In this document: in pieces, positions 15,338-23,238 of the stretch | Numbering within the stretch: the stretch's first letter is position 1 | Layout of the letters: each line of letters begins with the position of its first letter | From: Candidatus Nitrosopumilus sp. | GTDB taxonomy: Archaea; Thermoproteota; Nitrososphaeria; Nitrososphaerales; Nitrosopumilaceae | DNA: 32,259 bases | Assembly: GCA_003702545.1 (NCBI GenBank) | Contig: REGK01000008.1 | Span: 1-32,259 of the forward strand | Reading direction: 5' to 3' | Notes under the pieces: generated by a model | What the model saw: only the letters and a program-made list of their open reading frames with translations | What the model was told of the DNA's origin: nothing | Databases searched by the model: none | Made by a program: the position numbers and the translations under genes

Positions 15338-16571
15338 AAAAAAAGTAAATGATCATCCATCACTAGATATTGTTTCATCACATGGTGTAGAGTTAACAGG
15401 GAAAAAAATTGTATTGTGTGTAGCTGGAAGCGTTGCAGCATACAAAGCAATAGAGCTTGCAAGATTACTCATGAGACATGGTGCGGATGTAACATGTGTG
15501 GCAAGCGGAGCAGTAACAAAACTAATCCAGCCTGATTATTTCAAATGGGCTACAGGAAATGAGGTTATTACAAAACTTACAGGCAAACTTGAGCACATAA
15601 AATTGGCTGATTACAATCAATCAGACCTAGTAATTGTATATCCAGCTACTGCAAATACCCTAGGAAAACTTGCAAACGGTATTGATGATACTCCAATTTC
15701 GACAGTTTTGACTGTAGGATTTGGCTCCAAGATTCCAATTTTGATGTGTTTGGCAATGCACGAGTCAATGTATGACAATTCAGCTGTAAAAAAGAATATA
15801 GAATTTCTAAAAAATAAAATCCAATTTCTTTCTCCACAAATGATTGAGGGAAAAGCTAAAGCACCAGAACCTGAAGATGTTTTAGATTTCGTACTAAAGA
15901 AATTTGGTTTCTCATCTAGACTAGAAAACAAAAAAGTGCTAATGACTGCAGGACCTACAATAGAATACATTGACCCAGTTAGAGTAATTACAAATCTTAG
16001 TTCAGGAAAAACAGGAGTGTTGTTAGCTTCAGAGTTAATTTCATCTGGCGCCAAAGTCACCTTAATTTATGGTCCAGGAAATAAAGAACCACCAAAAGGT
16101 GCCAAAATTATCAATGTTACAACAAACAAAGAGATGTTTGATGCAACCAAAAAAGAACTAAAGAAAAAATATGATATTGTAATTATGGCAGCAGCTGCAT
16201 CAGACTATACTCCTGAAAAGCCATCAAAATCCAAGATAAAGAGTAACAAAAAAGCACTCACAATTAGGCTCAAAAAGGCACCAAAAATCATTGATCAGGT
16301 AAAAAAATCTCAGAAAAATACCATACTAGTTGGATTCAAGGCAGAAACCAATCTATCAAAATCTGCCTTAATCAAATCAGCTAAAACAAAACTAAAAGAA
16401 TCTAATGCAGATTTAATCATTGCAAATGATATTGGAACAAAATATCAAAAGAATCCAGACAACAATCAAATTATTATCGTTGATGAAAAAAACACCACAA
16501 CATCAGGATGGAAGAAAAAAGAAAAGATTGTAAAAATAATCAGAAAAGAGATTGAAAAGAAAATAAAATGA
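15318..16571 (+). CDS. coaBC: Bifunctional phosphopantothenoylcysteine decarboxylase/synthetase
   Basis: The 417-residue fusion performs two consecutive steps of CoA synthesis. CoaB condenses 4'-phosphopantothenate with cysteine, and CoaC decarboxylates the product. The N-terminal flavoprotein domain (about 27-190) has 'LCVAGSVAAYKAIELARLL', the histidine motif 'LEHIKLADY' and an 'AMHESMYDN' segment equivalent to the PxMNxxMW clamp. The C-terminal CoaB domain (about 203-417) has 'LMTAGPTIEYIDPVRVITNL' and 'AAAASDYTPE'. The start is GTG at 15318, inside panB; TTG at 15327 is an alternative. Its stop overlaps the next start as ATGA. Confidence 0.94.
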   Translation: MSKLAAKKKVNDHPSLDIVSSHGVELTGKKIVLCVAGSVAAYKAIELARLLMRHGADVTCVASGAVTKLIQPDYFKWATGNEVITKLTGKLEHIKLADYNQSDLVIVYPATANTLGKLANGIDDTPISTVLTVGFGSKIPILMCLAMHESMYDNSAVKKNIEFLKNKIQFLSPQMIEGKAKAPEPEDVLDFVLKKFGFSSRLENKKVLMTAGPTIEYIDPVRVITNLSSGKTGVLLASELISSGAKVTLIYGPGNKEPPKGAKIINVTTNKEMFDATKKELKKKYDIVIMAAAASDYTPEKPSKSKIKSNKKALTIRLKKAPKIIDQVKKSQKNTILVGFKAETNLSKSALIKSAKTKLKESNADLIIANDIGTKYQKNPDNNQIIIVDEKNTTTSGWKKKEKIVKIIRKEIEKKIK

Positions 16572-16747
16572 AAAATTCAGAGTTACGGAAACTAGTATCA
16601 CAATATAAAGAAATTAAAAATAAACAAACAAAAAAACATACAGATAATTTCAAGTTAGCTGATAAACTAAAAGAAATAGAACATAGATATTTTCATGAGA
16701 CAGGAAGAACATTAAAATCAGATCTAAAAGAGTTTAAAGAAAATTGA
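16568..16747 (+). CDS. 59-residue basic helical protein in the CoA operon
   Basis: This small gene encodes 59 residues beginning MKNSELRKLVSQYKEIKNKQ and is rich in Lys and Glu. It is probably one or two helices, with no membrane segment or cysteine. Its ATG overlaps the coaBC stop (ATGA), and its TGA overlaps the TTG start of the methyltransferase gene (TTGA). It is therefore translationally coupled on both sides, which argues strongly that it is real. I do not recognise a family. A small RNA- or protein-binding partner of the methyltransferase is one guess. Confidence 0.68.
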   Translation: MKNSELRKLVSQYKEIKNKQTKKHTDNFKLADKLKEIEHRYFHETGRTLKSDLKEFKEN

Positions 16748-17586
16748 AAGTCAAACCATTTGATTATAAAAAAAGAAACATGTCAGTTTGGAATGAAGTT
16801 GCACCAAGATATCACAAAAGATGGGCAACTGCAAAAAAAGGACCATTTCAAAGTACAAAAAAACTAGTTGAATTAATTGATGTTAAGAAAGGAGATCATA
16901 TTCTTGATGTTGCAAGTGGAACAGGTGTTGTTACAAAATTATTAAAACAAAAGGTAGGAAAATCAGGATTTGTAGTTGGTGCAGATACAGCAACTACTGC
17001 AATCAAAGTTGCAAAAAAATGGAACAAAAAATCTTCAAATCTATTATTTGTAAATGCTGATGCTGAGAATTTTTCATTCAAAGAAAAATTTGACATCATA
17101 ACATGTCAGTATGCATTGTTTTTCTTTCCCAATTCCCAAAAGGCTCTAAAAAACATGAAAAATAGCCTCAAAGAATCAGGTAAATTAGGAATATCTGTGC
17201 ATGGACATCCAGACAGAGTGCCATATTTTGATTGTATTTTTGAGGCAGTTACTCAGTTTATTCCAAATTATGTTCCACCTGGAACTCCTGATTTTGATAG
17301 ATTTGGAACCAAAAAAGCACTTAGAGATGAGATAAAGAAGGCAGGTTTTAGAAAGATAACAGTGAATGATTACAATTTCCCATACAGTCCAGGAACTTTT
17401 GATCAATACTGGAGTAATTATCTCAGATATGTAGCAAAGCCGATTAAAGAAAAACTAGATTCGCTTGAAAGATCTAAACGAAAAGAGCTCAAAGAGATGG
17501 TTAAACACAACACAAAACCCTACACAAAAAAGAATGGAATAATCCAATTTCCTTGGGAAGTTTTAATTTTAACAGCAAAACACTAG
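16744..17586 (+). CDS. SAM-dependent methyltransferase, UbiE/Methyltransf_11-like
   Basis: The 280-residue class I methyltransferase has motif I 'ILDVASGTG' (53-61), an acidic strand end 'VVGADTAT', the 'VNADAENFSF' motif and the motif IV-like 'FDIITCQYALFFFPN'. The N-terminal 'WNEVAPRYHKRWA' resembles UbiE/MenG-type enzymes that methylate small hydrophobic or quinone-like acceptors. The acceptor cannot be identified from sequence. The TTG start overlaps the stop of the preceding small gene, placing it in the CoA operon, although its link to CoA is unclear. Quinone methylation is possible, which would fit the ABC1-family gene elsewhere in the window. Confidence 0.85.
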   Translation: MKVKPFDYKKRNMSVWNEVAPRYHKRWATAKKGPFQSTKKLVELIDVKKGDHILDVASGTGVVTKLLKQKVGKSGFVVGADTATTAIKVAKKWNKKSSNLLFVNADAENFSFKEKFDIITCQYALFFFPNSQKALKNMKNSLKESGKLGISVHGHPDRVPYFDCIFEAVTQFIPNYVPPGTPDFDRFGTKKALRDEIKKAGFRKITVNDYNFPYSPGTFDQYWSNYLRYVAKPIKEKLDSLERSKRKELKEMVKHNTKPYTKKNGIIQFPWEVLILTAKH

Positions 17587-17601
17587 AAAATTAGGAAAAA
17601 A

Positions 17602-18084
17602 ATGGCCAAAGATAAGAAAAAAGACGAAATAGAGAAACCAAAAAAATCAGGTTTACAGGCTTTTCTTAAAAAAAGAGCACCATTCTATCTTGCTGCCGTT
17701 GCATTAATTGTAATTTCAGCTCAAAGTGTACTATCAGAGAAAAATTTTGAGAATAGTCTACCAGAACTGTCAGAAGAAGAACAAATGGTAATAGATACTT
17801 TGTTGAACTATAATGCAGGAGTAGAATCCAAATTGACTGTAAAAGAAGTAATTAAAAATCAAATAGACGAAGAATATCCAGATGAAAAGATCTATGGACA
17901 CAAGAAAACTGTTCTAGATTTGTCAGTTACAAATGTAAATTCGGATGAATACAATATCATTTTGAATTTCAAATCATACAAGGGTGAGATGAATTTTGAT
18001 TGGAATCTTAATCTAGAGTCTCAAGAAATTACATCAAACAATCCAGAATCAAAACATGTAATTGATGTAGTTACCTTTTCCTAG
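17602..18084 (+). CDS. Single-pass membrane protein of unknown function
   Basis: The 160-residue protein has a Lys-rich cytoplasmic N-terminus (1-28), one membrane helix (about 30-47, 'FYLAAVALIVISAQSVL') and a beta-rich extracytoplasmic domain (about 60-160). I do not recognise the family. It follows the methyltransferase by 15 bases, with a weak Shine-Dalgarno-like AGGA, and is probably the last gene of the CoA operon. It converges with the M24 peptidase gene, with two bases between stop codons. Confidence 0.7.
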   Translation: MAKDKKKDEIEKPKKSGLQAFLKKRAPFYLAAVALIVISAQSVLSEKNFENSLPELSEEEQMVIDTLLNYNAGVESKLTVKEVIKNQIDEEYPDEKIYGHKKTVLDLSVTNVNSDEYNIILNFKSYKGEMNFDWNLNLESQEITSNNPESKHVIDVVTFS

Positions 18085-18086
18085 GC

Positions 18087-19175
18087 TCAAATTGTGACTA
18101 GATCTTTAGTAAATTTGTGCATAACGATAGGATTTTTCTTTACAATCAAAGAATCTTCTATTCGTATTCCAAATTTATTTTCGATATAGATTCCAGGTTC
18201 CACAGTAATTGCCATGTTTTCTTTTAGTTTTGTATCACTTCTGTATGAAACAGTAGGAAGTTCATGAACTTCTAATCCAATTCCATGTCCAGTAGAATGA
18301 ATAAAGTATTGACCATAATTTTTTTCATCAATGTATTTTCTACAGGCATAATCAACATCTTTACAGTTTGCATTTGGTTTTACAGCTTTTAGTCCAAGTT
18401 TTTGAGATTCTTTAACAATTTCATATGCTTCTTTAGCTTGTGATGAAATATTTCCTATTGCAAATGTTCTTGTTGCATCAGAGACATATCCCTTGTATCT
18501 TAATGTAAGATCAGTTACAATAAGATCACCTTTTTTGAATTTTCTCTGGGTTACTTGAGCATGAGGCAATGCACCGTTAGGGCCCCCAGCAATGATTAAT
18601 GGATTTAGTGTGGATTTGTATCCAGTATCAAACATTTGTTGCTCCATTGCATAAGTCATCAAAATTGTTTGTAATTCAGACTCTTTCTGACCCACTTTGA
18701 TCTTTTTTGAGCAGATTTCAAACATTTCATCAATGATTTTGGATGCTTTTTTGAGGATTTTGATCTCATTTTCATCTTTGATTATACGTGCATTGTAAAA
18801 TGGTTCTGTAGAGGATTTGATTTTTGGAATAGATTTTTTCAAAGATGTCATTATGGAGTAATTTTGGCAATCAGTACAAACAGAATTTTTCTTTATTTTT
18901 TCTACCAGCGAAGATACAAGACCAGTACCACGTTCTGCGGTAATCACATCACAATCTTCAGACTCATCTTTTGCTCTTCCAACTTCAAGTTCTGGAGCAA
19001 TAATGGTTGTTTTTCCATTTTTTTCTAACAAGCCTATTGCCTCACCCCAAAATCCAGTCATGTAAAAGAGGTTTTCAGGCTCAAATGTAACTAATGTATC
19101 ACAACCGATCTTTTGGGCGTGTTTTAGTAGATTTTTTCTACGTTGTTTCACACACAAAAAACACCTGTTTCTCAA
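18087..19175 (-). CDS. M24-family metallopeptidase, Xaa-Pro dipeptidase/aminopeptidase-like
   Basis: The 362-residue protein has an N-terminal creatinase-like domain (about 10-130) and a pita-bread catalytic domain. All five metal ligands are visible: two aspartates in 'VTDLTLRYKGYVSDATRTF', a histidine in 'HSTGHGIGLEVHE', and two glutamates in 'VEPGIYIE' and 'GIRIEDSL'. It probably removes or cleaves next to proline in peptide turnover. The start is taken as TTG at 19175 because a TATA box lies 25 bases upstream; TTG at 19157 or GTG at 19151 would shorten the unusual 'RNRCFLC' N-terminus. It is divergent from the PP-loop gene. Confidence 0.9.
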   Translation of the reverse strand: MRNRCFLCVKQRRKNLLKHAQKIGCDTLVTFEPENLFYMTGFWGEAIGLLEKNGKTTIIAPELEVGRAKDESEDCDVITAERGTGLVSSLVEKIKKNSVCTDCQNYSIMTSLKKSIPKIKSSTEPFYNARIIKDENEIKILKKASKIIDEMFEICSKKIKVGQKESELQTILMTYAMEQQMFDTGYKSTLNPLIIAGGPNGALPHAQVTQRKFKKGDLIVTDLTLRYKGYVSDATRTFAIGNISSQAKEAYEIVKESQKLGLKAVKPNANCKDVDYACRKYIDEKNYGQYFIHSTGHGIGLEVHELPTVSYRSDTKLKENMAITVEPGIYIENKFGIRIEDSLIVKKNPIVMHKFTKDLVTI

Positions 19176-19196
19176 TTTATGTATGATGCAAAGTTT

Positions 19197-19204
19197 GTAT
19201 ATGG
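19197..19204. promoter_or_regulatory. Single TATA element serving two divergent genes
   Basis: GTATATGG reads as a TATA box in both directions (TATAT/ATATA). Its centre is about 25 bases from the GTG start at 19224 and 25 bases from the TTG start at 19175, so both genes could be transcribed leaderlessly from one core element. No second convincing TATA box is visible in this 48-base gap. Confidence 0.5.
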
Positions 19205-19223
19205 AAATTCAGCCTAGATCGCT

Positions 19224-20237
19224 GTGACTGAAGAAAAAGAGAAGAAGAAAGTTGTTGCATTGCTGTCTGGAGGTCTAGACAGTCAGCTTGCTGTTAGAAT
19301 GATGCAAGAGCAAGGATTTGATGTCTCTGCAGTTGCAATAAAAACGCCATTTTGTGATTTTGATTGTGGTAGAGGTTGTGGATTTGAAATTAGAGAAAGA
19401 GCAGATGATCTTAATGTAAATTTGAAGACAGTGTATCTAGGTGATGAATATATCGAGATGCTAAAGAATCCAAAACATGGAATTGGTGCTGGATTTAACC
19501 CATGTATTGATTGCAGAGCAATGATGTTTGATGCTGCAAAAAAACACATGGAAGAAATTGGTGCTGAATTTATTGTGTCAGGAGAAGTGTTAGGTCAACG
19601 TCCAATGAGTCAACATGCACCTGCATTAAGGACTATCGAAAAAGAATCAGATCTTGTAGGAAAAATTGTCAGACCATTATCTGCTGCATTGCTACCAGAA
19701 ACAATTCCTGAAAAAGAAGGATTGATCAAAAGAGAAAATCTTGGAATGATAAGAGGTAGAACAAGAAGAAACCAATTAGATATGGCAAAAAAATATGGAA
19801 TTGAAAATCCTCCTAATGCAGGTGGTGGATGTTTGTTAACAGAACCACAATTTGGTATTAAAGCCAAAGATCTTTTCAAACATGTTGAAAATCCAACAAT
19901 CAATGATATTGATTTGTTAAAAATTGGAAGACATTTCAGATTAGATGAAGAAACAAAATTAGTTGTTGGTAGAAACAAAGATGAAAATGAAATGATCAAA
20001 GCAATTGCATTACCAAATGATATTTTACTTGAAGCAAAAGATCATGTTGGACCAACATCAATTCTTAGAGGTAACACCGCAAAAGATCATACAAACTTTG
20101 CATCATCTGTAACTCTGAGATATTCAGATGCACCAAAAAATCAATCAGAAATTGTTTTGGTAAAACAGGCAGATATTGATGAAGAAATTAGTGCTAAAAG
20201 CATAGAAGAAGAAGATTACATAAAATTCAGAATCTAG
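19224..20237 (+). CDS. PP-loop ATPase, tRNA-thiolation-like (ThiI/MnmA-related)
   Basis: The 337-residue protein starts with an ATP-pyrophosphatase PP-loop 'LLSGGLDSQLAV' (13-24). It has a cysteine cluster (C44, C48, C52), a conserved 'NPCIDCRAMMF' (C94, C97) and a later 'NAGGGCLLTEP'. This matches a family in bacteria and archaea usually annotated as ThiI-like or MnmA-like tRNA sulfurtransferase, sometimes with a DUF814-type C-terminus. The cysteines could bind an iron-sulfur cluster or zinc, or act as sulfur carriers. The tRNA target is not established. The start is GTG with a TATA box about 25 bases upstream, so it is probably leaderless. Confidence 0.82.
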   Translation: MTEEKEKKKVVALLSGGLDSQLAVRMMQEQGFDVSAVAIKTPFCDFDCGRGCGFEIRERADDLNVNLKTVYLGDEYIEMLKNPKHGIGAGFNPCIDCRAMMFDAAKKHMEEIGAEFIVSGEVLGQRPMSQHAPALRTIEKESDLVGKIVRPLSAALLPETIPEKEGLIKRENLGMIRGRTRRNQLDMAKKYGIENPPNAGGGCLLTEPQFGIKAKDLFKHVENPTINDIDLLKIGRHFRLDEETKLVVGRNKDENEMIKAIALPNDILLEAKDHVGPTSILRGNTAKDHTNFASSVTLRYSDAPKNQSEIVLVKQADIDEEISAKSIEEEDYIKFRI

Positions 20238-20242
20238 GCGTA

Positions 20243-20258
20243 AATTTTTTAAAAAATT
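20243..20258. terminator. 16-base perfect AT palindrome after the PP-loop gene
   Basis: AATTTTTTAAAAAATT begins five bases after the stop codon of the PP-loop gene. Its T-tract fits archaeal U-rich termination, and its TTTTTTAAA core could alternatively be a TATA element for the downstream sepF-like gene at 20311, about 60 bases away. Which role applies cannot be decided from sequence. Confidence 0.35.
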
Positions 20259-20310
20259 AGTTAAAACTAAGGAAGAGTTTTTGAGGGAGTAGATCACATT
20301 TTCAATTAGA

Positions 20311-20589
20311 ATGCAAAAGCAGGAAAATACGACATTTCTAAAGGCTATCACCATTAGAGATATCAGTGATGTACATTCGATTCAAGAAGACATCAAAAAA
20401 GAGATGATTTTGATTCTTAGAGTAACACCACTAGCTCAAAAAGATGTAGAGCAGCTTAGAAAGGTTGTAGAAGAATTGTATTCTATTGCAAAAAGTGCTG
20501 GTGCAGATATTGCAAGATTGGGTGAAGAAAGAATTATTGTTGCTCCATCTAACATAAAGATCTGGAAACCAGAATACGATCTAAAATAA
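20311..20589 (+). CDS. sepF: SepF-like cell-division protein (DUF552 domain)
   Basis: The 92-residue protein is nearly all SepF core. It contains 'ILRVTPLAQKDVEQLRKVVE', an 'ELYSIAKSAGADIARLGEER' helix-strand and the closing 'IIVAPSNIKIWKPE', which match bacterial and archaeal SepF closely. SepF normally polymerises and tethers FtsZ to the membrane through an N-terminal amphipathic helix. Here the N-terminus is short and polar (MQKQENTTFLKAITI), and a TAG in frame at 20290-20292 blocks any longer start, so the usual anchor seems absent. It converges on aCPSF1, the two ends overlapping by nine bases. Confidence 0.85.
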   Translation: MQKQENTTFLKAITIRDISDVHSIQEDIKKEMILILRVTPLAQKDVEQLRKVVEELYSIAKSAGADIARLGEERIIVAPSNIKIWKPEYDLK

Positions 20590-22539
20590 TTTTATTGCTT
20601 CTTGAATTTGCGGATAATGAGCAGGAACTCTATGCATTCTTCGGATATTCATAGCAAGGTTTTCTGATTTCTTTCTTTCACCGTGGTTGACTAGCACTCT
20701 TCGAAGTTTTGGTCTTAGTCTTTGTACAAATGACATTAGTTGATTGTAATCACTGTGTCCACTGAATCCATCTAGCTTTTCTACACCACAGTTGATCGTT
20801 ACAACTTCAACTTTACCGTCTTTTCCCAACATTGTTGCTTGTTTAGAACCATCAAGAACTCTTCTGCCCAGCGTTCCATTTACTTGATAAGACACAAAGA
20901 GTACTTTACTCTTTTTATCAGGAGCAATGTTTTTGAAATATTCTAAAACAGGTCCGCCTTCAAGCATACCAGATGTTGCCAAGATTATACAAGGAGAATC
21001 TTCTCTCATAGGTTCTTCTCTCGCATCTGCATGCTCAATATTTGTGAAATATTCAGAATCAAATGGATTATCATCAGTTTCAAGAATTTTTTGTTTTAAT
21101 TCACGTGCAAGATATTCAGGGTATGATTCATGTATTGCAGAAGCCTCTGAAATCATTCCCTCAGTAAAGACTGGAGCCTCTATCATTTCACCAGATTTCA
21201 TATAATGATCAATTACCATCATGATTTCTTGTGCACGACCAACTGCAGGAATAGGAATCAAAACTTTACCGCCGTCTGCAAGAGTATTATTCACAGCATT
21301 AATGAAAGCTGATTCAACTTCTTGCCTACTAGGTTGAATGTCTTCTTTAAGACCATAAGTACTTTCTATGAGTAATGTCTCAACTCTAGGGAAATTCCAA
21401 CTAGCAGCTTCAAACAAGATACTTTTTCCAAATTTAATATCACCAGAATAAACAAAGTTGTGGTCACCATTTCCAATATGAAAGTGACATAATGCAGAGC
21501 CAAGAATGTGACCTGCATTTGCAAGAACTAGTTTAATGTCAGGAGAAATATCAGTTACAGTTCCATATGGCAAAGTAATTGTCTGTCTCATGATTTGTTT
21601 TACATCACGTTCAGAATAGATCGGGGTTCTTCCTTGAGCTGCTGCAACTTTGATTGCATCTAATTGAATTAGATTCATCATTGGTAGTGTTGGTTCTGTA
21701 CAATAGATCGGTCCTTTGTATCCATATTTACATAATGTAGGTAAAAATCCAGTATGATCCAAGTGTGCATGACCAATAACTATAGCATCAAGATCATCAA
21801 GTGTAAGATTCAAAGAGTCGAGTCTAGGAAATGCATCCATTGGAGAACGTGCTCCAGGGTTTATTCCACAATCAATGAGAATTTTGCTTTCAGGTGTGGA
21901 TAACAACAATGAAGAACGTCCAACTTGACCAAATCCACCAAGAGTATGAAGTGAAACTTCTGTTCTTTGAGTCAATCTAGGTCTAAAGATTTCATCGCCA
22001 ACTTGTTTGAGTTGTTTACTTCTTTCTGCAGAAGCCTGTTTGAGAGTAGCATTAATTGTTTGAATAGTACGAGACGGAACAGTTGTAGCCTTTCTTACAC
22101 GAATTTTCCAACCTGTTTGCTCAGTTACTTCAGCATGGCTGAATTCTTTAGCATTTCTTTGTAACAACCAAGGTCGTTTTGCCTCAATTGAGACTTCGCC
22201 TGTTGCAGTATCAAATAGAGTATTCTGCAATTTGGCATCTTCTGGAACCAAACTTGCAATAATTTTTCTAGCATCATCTTCAGGTTTTCTAATTGACTCA
22301 TCAGTTCTAACAACAATTCGTTTTTTGATCACACTTACAAGATTTGAAATTGTTTGATTATTTTCCAACAGATAACGAGGAGCGTTTGTGTAAAGTGCAA
22401 TTCGTGGTCCTTCGTATTCAATTTTTGTAACGCTTGCCTCTTTAGGTATACTTTGCAGTATGGTGGCCATTATATTCTGGCTACTAGGAGGTAATTCTTT
22501 TTGTTGTTGTTTTCTTTGCATTAAATCACTAAAGTTCAA
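20581..22539 (-). CDS. aCPSF1 (FttA) KH/metallo-beta-lactamase/beta-CASP ribonuclease, transcription termination factor
   Basis: The 652-residue protein is the archaeal CPSF73 homologue. It recognises U-rich RNA ends, cleaves the transcript and terminates RNA polymerase. The N-terminal KH-like region (about 1-150) precedes the metallo-beta-lactamase domain with 'HAHLDH' (257-262). Further landmarks are 'NAGHILGSALCHF', 'YSGDIKFG', 'LIESTYG', 'GFSGHSDY' and a late 'VNHGE'. The beta-CASP insert lies between. Length and order match the family. It directly follows psmB, overlapping it by 11 bases, an arrangement I recall as conserved in several archaea. Confidence 0.95.
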   Translation of the reverse strand: MNFSDLMQRKQQQKELPPSSQNIMATILQSIPKEASVTKIEYEGPRIALYTNAPRYLLENNQTISNLVSVIKKRIVVRTDESIRKPEDDARKIIASLVPEDAKLQNTLFDTATGEVSIEAKRPWLLQRNAKEFSHAEVTEQTGWKIRVRKATTVPSRTIQTINATLKQASAERSKQLKQVGDEIFRPRLTQRTEVSLHTLGGFGQVGRSSLLLSTPESKILIDCGINPGARSPMDAFPRLDSLNLTLDDLDAIVIGHAHLDHTGFLPTLCKYGYKGPIYCTEPTLPMMNLIQLDAIKVAAAQGRTPIYSERDVKQIMRQTITLPYGTVTDISPDIKLVLANAGHILGSALCHFHIGNGDHNFVYSGDIKFGKSILFEAASWNFPRVETLLIESTYGLKEDIQPSRQEVESAFINAVNNTLADGGKVLIPIPAVGRAQEIMMVIDHYMKSGEMIEAPVFTEGMISEASAIHESYPEYLARELKQKILETDDNPFDSEYFTNIEHADAREEPMREDSPCIILATSGMLEGGPVLEYFKNIAPDKKSKVLFVSYQVNGTLGRRVLDGSKQATMLGKDGKVEVVTINCGVEKLDGFSGHSDYNQLMSFVQRLRPKLRRVLVNHGERKKSENLAMNIRRMHRVPAHYPQIQEAIKLF

Positions 22540-23170
22540 TGACTGCTTTCTTTTGTTCTTCAGTCAAAAGACGGAATCCGTCTTTATCCATAATTGCGAT
22601 ATTAATTCCATCGCCTGTACCAATGTTTCTAACTATTGCTGCTTTTACAGCTCTTAAAGCAATTTTTTTTGCTTCTTCAACTGTAAGATCTTCTCTATAT
22701 TCTTCTTCAAGTAAACCATAAGCTACTGGTGAACCACTACCAGTTGTAACATATGCTTTCTTTTCAACAGAACCAAACATGTCAATGTTAAACAATGCAG
22801 GACCTTCTGCATCATAACCGCCAACTAAGATATCGGCCATGAATGGATAGCCTCTATTTTGATGGAAGATCAAGGAACAAAGTCTTGCAAGTGAATGGAT
22901 TGAGATTGGTCCGTGTTTTTCGACCCTATGAAGATTAGAATGATAACGTAAAATATCAACAATATTTTGTGCGTCTGCCACACCACCAGCAAGAGTCAAT
23001 CCTGCATGGTCATCAATTTTTTGAATTTTCATGGTATTATTATTTGCAATAAAATATCCTGCACTTGCCCTCATATCTGCACACAAAACTACACCATCCT
23101 TTGCCTTGATACCTACAGTGGTAGTCCCGTGCAGAATTTTTTCTTCGACATTATTTGACAAAAAGTACAC
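22529..23170 (-). CDS. psmB: 20S proteasome beta subunit
   Basis: This is the catalytic beta subunit of the archaeal 20S proteasome. The 213-residue precursor carries a 15-residue propeptide ending 'ILHG', cleaved before T16 to expose the N-terminal threonine nucleophile. Counting from that threonine, the catalytic D17, R19 and K33 are present ('LCADMRASAGYF' and 'TMKI'), so the subunit should be active. 'GSGSPVAYG' and 'GTGDGINIAI' supply the usual serine/aspartate positions. The start is GTG at 23170; a TTG three codons later is the alternative. It is first in the psmB-aCPSF1 operon and divergent from glycerol-1-phosphate dehydrogenase. Confidence 0.95.
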   Translation of the reverse strand: MYFLSNNVEEKILHGTTTVGIKAKDGVVLCADMRASAGYFIANNNTMKIQKIDDHAGLTLAGGVADAQNIVDILRYHSNLHRVEKHGPISIHSLARLCSLIFHQNRGYPFMADILVGGYDAEGPALFNIDMFGSVEKKAYVTTGSGSPVAYGLLEEEYREDLTVEEAKKIALRAVKAAIVRNIGTGDGINIAIMDKDGFRLLTEEQKKAVIEL

Positions 23171-23200
23171 CTATTAAGATAAAGTAAATGGCATTTCACC

Positions 23201-23210
23201 CTTTTAAATA
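23201..23210. promoter_or_regulatory. Shared divergent TATA element for psmB and glycerol-1-phosphate dehydrogenase
   Basis: CTTTTAAATA contains the self-complementary TTTAAA centred at 23205-23206, about 34 bases from each start codon (23239 and 23170). Either orientation would give a short leader of roughly 8-10 bases. This is the second symmetric divergent promoter in the window. Confidence 0.4.
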
Positions 23211-23238
23211 ACTTTTTGATCTCTGGAAATCATAAATA

